A DNA stretch of 64,000 bases from an uncultured Bacteroidales bacterium (lineage in GTDB: Bacteria; Bacteroidota; Bacteroidia; Bacteroidales; Paludibacteraceae): positions 124,001-188,000 of the forward strand of contig CAKULK010000002.1 in the NCBI GenBank assembly GCA_934667275.1, read 5' to 3'. Shown here piece by piece: positions 58,904 to 64,000 of this stretch; position 1 is the first letter of the stretch, and every line of letters starts with the position of its first letter. The notes under the pieces are model-generated. The model was given only the letters and a program-made list of their open reading frames with translations, did no database searches and was not told where the DNA came from. A program made the position numbers and the translations under genes.

Positions 58904-60433
58904 ATGCGTGACCAAAAGCGGTACCTCACTTACCTATTGTGGGTGGTTGCTGCAACCCTTTGGATAGGGCTGACGGCTGTGATGCCCGATTTCCTCGACA
59001 ATCCCGTCTATGGAGTGAAAGGTGTTGCCACCATCATCTGCTACATCGGCGCAGTGAGTATGGTATCGTTCTTTCTGTTGTATGCCGCGGGATTGAACAA
59101 GTATGTGGCAGCCGTCTTCTGCCCTGTTTATGGTATTTTAGGAGCGGGGGTATCTTACTATCGGGTGGCATACCGCGTTACCGTCACCCCCCTCATCCTC
59201 GACTGCGTTTTTCACACCAACCCACAGGAAGCCATGAGTGTGATGACGTGGCAGATGGCGGCGTGGATAGCGATAAATGCGTGTATATCTGTGCTTTTTG
59301 TGGTATGGCGATGGCATATAGCCACACCTAAATATGCCTGCGCCCACGCGATAGGAGCCCTGCTGTTGTTGGTCGGATATTATCATTGCAACGCACGCCT
59401 GCACCAGAGTCTCAATCAACGGTACCCCATGCATATCGTTGAGAGCCTGCGCGTGTATCACGACTTGCAGCAAGACCGCCAAAAGGAACGCACTATCCCT
59501 GACTATCAGTGTCGGACACCCCAAGCCGACTCGTTGGACATCGTCGTGATATTGGGCGAAAGCATGCGGGCTGACCACCTGCAACTCAATGGCTATCAGC
59601 GGGAAACCAATCCACTGTTGAGCCGGCGGAACAACGTGGTGTCTTCGCCGAATATCTGTTCACAATATACACATACTTTGGCAAGCGTACCTGTGATTTT
59701 GACGCGAGCAGACACTTTGCACCCGGAATATCAATACGCAGAAACAAGTTTCGCAGCCATCCTGCGGCAATGCGGTTACCATACCGCATGGATTTCCAAT
59801 CAGGATATGGGAGAGACTTTCGCGCATTTCCCTGCCGAGTGTGATACGGCAATATGGGCGAACGCTGGCAAATCCCCCTTTGTGTTTTCGGGGTGGTATG
59901 ACGAGGAACTATTGCCCTCAATGGACAAGCAGCTAGCACTTCATCATTCCCGCAACTTGTTGATATTGCACTGCATAGGCAGCCATTGGTACTACAACAA
60001 CCATGTTCCCGAAGTCCACAACTATTTCCTGCCCATCACGGACAATCGTGTGGTAACCAACAACACACGCGAACAGGTTGTTAACTCCTACGACAACACC
60101 GTGCGTTATATGGATTTTTTTGTGGATTCTGTGATTCAGCGGTTGGAAGACCGGTGTGCAGTACTTATTTATCTCTCCGACCACGGCGAGTCGTTGGGTG
60201 AGAACGGCAACTGGCTGCATGCAGCAGGAGCCGAGGAGACCAAACACCCCGCTTGTATTGTTTGGTATTCAGATAGTTATGCACACGCGTATCCCGAAAA
60301 GGTGCAGGCTCTACACGGGAATATGCAGCGCAGATACCTGACCGACTTCATGTTCCATAGTGTGCTCTCTGCCGCGCAGTTGTATATCCCCGGCGCAGAT
60401 GGTATGGACATCTTCCAATCAGTTCATGATTAG
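58904..60433 (+). CDS. Phosphoethanolamine transferase (lipid A/LPS modification)
   Basis: 509 residues. Four or five N-terminal transmembrane helices (residues 8-165) precede a periplasmic alkaline-phosphatase/sulfatase-type domain: VVILGESMRADHL, the QYTHTLASVPVILTR segment with the expected nucleophile Thr, LSDHGESLGENGNWLH and the LLILHCIGSHWYY block. EptA-like enzymes add phosphoethanolamine to lipid A or LPS and can change polymyxin sensitivity. Which sugar is modified is not known here. Its last 15 bases overlap the PorZ-type gene on the opposite strand. Confidence 0.88.
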   Translation: MRDQKRYLTYLLWVVAATLWIGLTAVMPDFLDNPVYGVKGVATIICYIGAVSMVSFFLLYAAGLNKYVAAVFCPVYGILGAGVSYYRVAYRVTVTPLILDCVFHTNPQEAMSVMTWQMAAWIAINACISVLFVVWRWHIATPKYACAHAIGALLLLVGYYHCNARLHQSLNQRYPMHIVESLRVYHDLQQDRQKERTIPDYQCRTPQADSLDIVVILGESMRADHLQLNGYQRETNPLLSRRNNVVSSPNICSQYTHTLASVPVILTRADTLHPEYQYAETSFAAILRQCGYHTAWISNQDMGETFAHFPAECDTAIWANAGKSPFVFSGWYDEELLPSMDKQLALHHSRNLLILHCIGSHWYYNNHVPEVHNYFLPITDNRVVTNNTREQVVNSYDNTVRYMDFFVDSVIQRLEDRCAVLIYLSDHGESLGENGNWLHAAGAEETKHPACIVWYSDSYAHAYPEKVQALHGNMQRRYLTDFMFHSVLSAAQLYIPGADGMDIFQSVHD

Positions 60434-63400
60434 AATCTTGGCCGTTCCGTGTCCTTTGCCGTCCTTGGTGTTGCAGACTGCCGTATAGACCCCTGATGCC
60501 ACACGTTTCCCTGCAGTATTGGTGCCGTCCCAGACGGCTTCGCCCCCATTACCTTGTATCAGTTTCACGAGATTGCCACTTGCATCGGTGATGCGCACTT
60601 CCGTGTCCTCCATCAAGCCTTTGATGGTAATGTAGCCGTAATAGTTCGGACGCACGGGGTTGGGATAGGCATACAATTCATCGAAATTGTCTGCGGGTTC
60701 CACAGCGTCGCTCATATACGACACCAATCCCGCACTTGTGCCTATAAACACTTCGCCCGTCGTCTCCTGTATGGCTATCGACAATATGTTGTCACTCGGC
60801 AACAGCGAATTGGCGGTGGTGAAGTGGGCTACCGTTTCCACATCCCAACCGGTATTTTCTATTGACCGTTGGATATCCAACAGGAATACACCCGACGATG
60901 CAGTCCCTATCCATTTGCGATTGGCTCCGTCAATGACGATGCAGTTAATTTGCTCACTGCCAAGCATATAATCGCCCAAATTAGTGCCGTCATTACGGCT
61001 GATAATCACCCGCTCGCATCTGTTGGAAGTGGCAAAATCTACTGACGCTGGAATAGAGAAGATACCTGTTGAAGTACCCACCCAGATGGTGTTATCGCGG
61101 TCTTGCGCCAGCGAATAGATGAACTCGGGCACTATCTGATTGCCATTCTGGTCGAACCATTCGCGGCGGAATGTGACCTTGTCATCGTTTGGGTTGGCAG
61201 CTGTCCCGTTGTCTTGCAGGAGGATAAGCCCCGTATTGCTGCGGCACTCGGGAATCCATTTCCACTGCGGGTTACGCCGATCCACCATGATTTCACCGGG
61301 TGTATTCAGTACGATGCGCGTACCATCGGCATTGATATTGAACGATGTCCATTTTCCGTCCGGCTGCACCACGCGCACATTGGTCACACTTCCCGCATTC
61401 AAAAGCCAAAGGTTCCCTTGGTCGTCATACATCGCACCGTCCGTTCGCGTGTAGTAAGCAGGATCAGCGGGGACCACTGCCTCCAGTGGGCTATTGTCCG
61501 GCGTATAAACTTTCACCACCTGCTGCCCGCGCACCTCGATGAGTCCCGTACCATAACTGGTCACAAAATAATGCGTGTCGTCCTGCGGGTCCTGTGCCAC
61601 ATTCATAAAATCGCGGAGGTCGCGCCCAGTTGCTGCAAGCATCTGATTATAAGTCATATTGCTCCAAACGCCATTTTCGTAGCACATCACAGCCGCCTCG
61701 CGGTGCAACTTATCCGCCCAACGTCCGCCGGGTACCACGTATAGTTTGTCGCCATAAAAGCGCATGCGGTATGGATTGTTGCTGACAGGTCCGCTTGGGT
61801 GGAACTCCTGAACACTGCCTCCGTCAATGCGCACCACACCATTTGCCACAGTCGCAATCCACCAAACACCTCCCTCTGCAAGAATGTCATTGACGGTGCC
61901 ATAGAGAATGTGCATCGTCACTTCAAAGTTGTCTCCTATCCGCCCAATGCCATCACTTCCCGCCAGCAATGCATAGGTGGCACCGCCCGTTTGGCGCAGT
62001 CCGCGCAACGTGTATTCCGAGGGGTGTTGTTGCCATTGTCCGTCTTGCCAACTGCAAAGCACACCATCCATGACTGCACACATCGTACCGTGACTCACTT
62101 CAAGCCCCTGCAACACCTTCCCATTGGGCAACGGCATCGCGTGCCAATAAGCGTAGTCTATCAGATTGTCATGAATATCAGCTACATACACCTGCTTGTC
62201 CGATGCGGCATAGATGCTGTCGCCGAGCATGGCTATCTGTTTGATTGCCACCTCTGATGCATTCTCTCCTATATAATAGGTGTCCTCCACCTCTTTCTTT
62301 CTCAGATTGAGCACCACAATGCCGAAATCCATCGCCAAGTATGCGCGGTCGCGGTACATCAGAATGTCGTTAACCTGTTTGTCAATACTGGTTTGTTTCA
62401 AATACAAATCGGCGATATTCATTATCTCACCGCGGCTGTTCACTAAATCCAACTGCCCGTCCTGGTAGGTGATGAGCATGTTATTGACATCCTGATTGTA
62501 ACCGATATGGTCAATCACCGAGCCGTTCAATCCTGTCAATCTGCTATAATACTCCAACTCCTCGCTCACCTTGTCTACCGAAAACAGTGATCCCGTAGAG
62601 GTGGCATACACCTTGTCTCCCAATGCCACTATCTCATCAATGGACGAATAGGCAAAATGGGCACGCCATTGGCGCATACTGCCATAAGTGCGGTTGTCTT
62701 CCGAGGTGTCAATCGGCAGGCGCGAATCCGTACCATGCAGGCGGTAGGAAACCAGCCCTCCGCCGGTTCCTACATACATTATTCCGCCTGTGGCGTCAAA
62801 AGCCATCGACAACACCACATTGCTCGGCATAGGTGTGTTATCCGAAGTATAATGCGCCAGAATCTGCCGGGCATCAGCGTCCAATACATACACTCCCGCC
62901 GTCTGTGTGCCAATCCAAATGCGCTCTTCTTCGTCAAAAGCAAAGGCGTTCACACGCTCTGTCTCCAATAGATTCGTGCCGTCTTCCATCTTGATTGTCA
63001 GTCGCTTGTAACGATTCGACAAACGAAAATCCACACTATGCTCCAACACAATCGGTCCTGCGGAAGACCCCACCCATATATCCCCATTCGGTGCCTGAGC
63101 CATCGTATAGAAGAACTCTGGCGCAACCGATTGGTCATTTTGGTCCACGAACACGGAACGCACTGTCAGCACATCGTCGTCCGTATCAAAAGGTGTTCCG
63201 CCATCATCCCACCGCAGTACAGCGGTTTCCGAGCGGCACGAGAGGAACCATTTGCACCTCGCATCGTGGTTGTCAATACATATCTCACTGGGGGTATAGT
63301 AGATGTACCGACCCTGTTCGGTGTACAAGTTCACCCCCTTCTGGTTGCCGTCGGGCATGAAAACCACCAGATTGTTATCCACATCGCTCACATTCTCCAC

Positions 63401-64000
63401 CCACACGCGTCCTGCGGCATCAAACACAGCCCCGTCGGTGCGTGTGTAACGCTCAGGCACATCAGCCACAGCCGACTGCAGGATGCTGTTATCCGGATGA
63501 TAGTGATGCTTCAATGTGCCGTTCTCAAACTCATAAACTCCTGTCCCATAACTTGTTACGAAGAAATGGTCCTTGTTTTTCGGGTCCACGCCCACGTTCA
63601 TAAAGTCCAATGCAGGCTTGCCGGTTGCCGCTTGGATAGTCTCGCACGTGATATTCTGCCAATGCCCGTTCTCGAGCATCATCACATGCCCTGGCGTACT
63701 GTTTTGCACAGCCCAACGCCCACCGGGAACCACATACAATCGTCCGTTGCTCACCGTCATTCGATATGGCACATTCACTTCCGGCCCCTCGGGCAGATAA
63801 TACACCTCTTCGCCGGTCGGCATCCGCCTGTGCACACCGTTTCTCCCGTCGGCTTCCCAGATGTTACCCTGATTATCCGCAACTATCTTTCCTTTCTGCA
63901 CGTCAAACGCCACCGGCGAGGTCGTCCCGACCGTCCAATAGCGATAATCCACCAACTTGTCGTTCAAACACGCCCGATACACCCCCTCCTCAGTCTGTGC
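60419..64000 (-). CDS. porZ: PorZ-type type IX secretion protein with duplicated core (5' end outside window)
   Basis: About 1193 codons are visible and the frame is still open at the window edge. The end is a type IX sorting/attachment domain (YPNPVRPNYYGYITIKGL, AVWDGTNTAGKRVASGVYTAVC). The rest is propeller-like repeats, and a 350-residue block occurs twice: PGGRWADK...AATGRDLRDFMNV and PGGRWAVQ...AATGKPALDFMNV; VTSYGTG, YTRTDGA and IWVGTS/IWVGSS recur in both. P. gingivalis PorZ is about 776 residues, so this looks like two PorZ units fused, the first lacking its own C-terminal domain. PorZ delivers anionic LPS to cargo proteins on the cell surface in Porphyromonas. Confidence 0.8.
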   Translation of the reverse strand, partial: AQTEEGVYRACLNDKLVDYRYWTVGTTSPVAFDVQKGKIVADNQGNIWEADGRNGVHRRMPTGEEVYYLPEGPEVNVPYRMTVSNGRLYVVPGGRWAVQNSTPGHVMMLENGHWQNITCETIQAATGKPALDFMNVGVDPKNKDHFFVTSYGTGVYEFENGTLKHHYHPDNSILQSAVADVPERYTRTDGAVFDAAGRVWVENVSDVDNNLVVFMPDGNQKGVNLYTEQGRYIYYTPSEICIDNHDARCKWFLSCRSETAVLRWDDGGTPFDTDDDVLTVRSVFVDQNDQSVAPEFFYTMAQAPNGDIWVGSSAGPIVLEHSVDFRLSNRYKRLTIKMEDGTNLLETERVNAFAFDEEERIWIGTQTAGVYVLDADARQILAHYTSDNTPMPSNVVLSMAFDATGGIMYVGTGGGLVSYRLHGTDSRLPIDTSEDNRTYGSMRQWRAHFAYSSIDEIVALGDKVYATSTGSLFSVDKVSEELEYYSRLTGLNGSVIDHIGYNQDVNNMLITYQDGQLDLVNSRGEIMNIADLYLKQTSIDKQVNDILMYRDRAYLAMDFGIVVLNLRKKEVEDTYYIGENASEVAIKQIAMLGDSIYAASDKQVYVADIHDNLIDYAYWHAMPLPNGKVLQGLEVSHGTMCAVMDGVLCSWQDGQWQQHPSEYTLRGLRQTGGATYALLAGSDGIGRIGDNFEVTMHILYGTVNDILAEGGVWWIATVANGVVRIDGGSVQEFHPSGPVSNNPYRMRFYGDKLYVVPGGRWADKLHREAAVMCYENGVWSNMTYNQMLAATGRDLRDFMNVAQDPQDDTHYFVTSYGTGLIEVRGQQVVKVYTPDNSPLEAVVPADPAYYTRTDGAMYDDQGNLWLLNAGSVTNVRVVQPDGKWTSFNINADGTRIVLNTPGEIMVDRRNPQWKWIPECRSNTGLILLQDNGTAANPNDDKVTFRREWFDQNGNQIVPEFIYSLAQDRDNTIWVGTSTGIFSIPASVDFATSNRCERVIISRNDGTNLGDYMLGSEQINCIVIDGANRKWIGTASSGVFLLDIQRSIENTGWDVETVAHFTTANSLLPSDNILSIAIQETTGEVFIGTSAGLVSYMSDAVEPADNFDELYAYPNPVRPNYYGYITIKGLMEDTEVRITDASGNLVKLIQGNGGEAVWDGTNTAGKRVASGVYTAVCNTKDGKGHGTAKILIMN

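Overview
The window is a chromosomal segment from a member of the order Bacteroidales (phylum Bacteroidota), probably an uncultured gut-type lineage. The evidence is threefold. Many genes are preceded by a Bacteroidetes promoter (TTTG, about 20 bp, TAnnTTTG, most often TACCTTTG) and few by a strong Shine-Dalgarno site. Several gene families are typical of this phylum: glutamine synthetase III, DUF4270, DUF4271, a GldJ/PorK-type lipoprotein, a PorZ-type type IX secretion protein, and a propeller-HTH regulator. The rRNA-independent core operons carry Bacteroidetes-type variants. No phage, insertion sequence, CRISPR array or integrative element was seen; the window is core genome with some unusual features.

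Layout. 1-2.8 kb: end of an unknown gene and a UvrD/PcrA helicase. 2.8-16.5 kb (minus strand): the transcription-translation cluster tRNA-Thr, tRNA-Tyr, tRNA-Gly, tRNA-Thr, tuf, tRNA-Trp, secE, nusG, rplK, rplA, rplJ, rplL, rpoB, rpoC. 16.9-24.8 kb (plus): a PyrE-like protein with a degraded PRPP motif, an SRPBCC protein, Psd, DeoC, an NfnAB-like fusion and a large membrane-spanning regulator. 25-27 kb (minus): GcvH and the GldJ-like lipoprotein. 27.3-34 kb (plus): folP, cdaA, metG, tRNA-Met and glutamine synthetase III. 34-37.9 kb (minus): udk, two half-size ChrA proteins and the preQ1 genes queF-queC-queD-queE. 38-44 kb: an outer-membrane barrel, an acyl-CoA synthetase, a topoisomerase IV B subunit, a small membrane protein and a CPBP protease. 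44.2-47.7 kb (minus): panC, pdxB, proS and tRNA-Pro. 47.8-52.6 kb: a GT5-like protein and DUF4270 lipoprotein (plus), then GNAT, a Fur-family protein, a zinc peptidase and tRNA-Arg (minus). 52.7-56 kb: LOG, DUF4271, hemD, rnpA, yidD, trmD. 56-60.4 kb: a TGS-uridine kinase fusion, a SPOR protein, folE and a phosphoethanolamine transferase, facing a very large PorZ-type gene that runs off the right edge.

The most unusual signal is not a gene. Short, degenerate tandem repeats with a strict 11-bp period, close to one turn of B-DNA, lie in at least six intergenic regions (near 371-424, 11624-11711, 16642-16685, 31017-31161, 38938-39014 and 58856-58888) and inside pdxB (46671-46703). The unit sequence changes between arrays, but the period does not, and some units recur at distant loci (TTATAGGATAG, ATCCCTTGC, TCGCGGGTCT). 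I know of no described element of this kind. Other notable points are a PorZ made of two fused units, a PyrE lacking key PRPP-loop residues, a Fur-family protein without sensory histidines, and hairpin-rich tRNA-tuf spacers.
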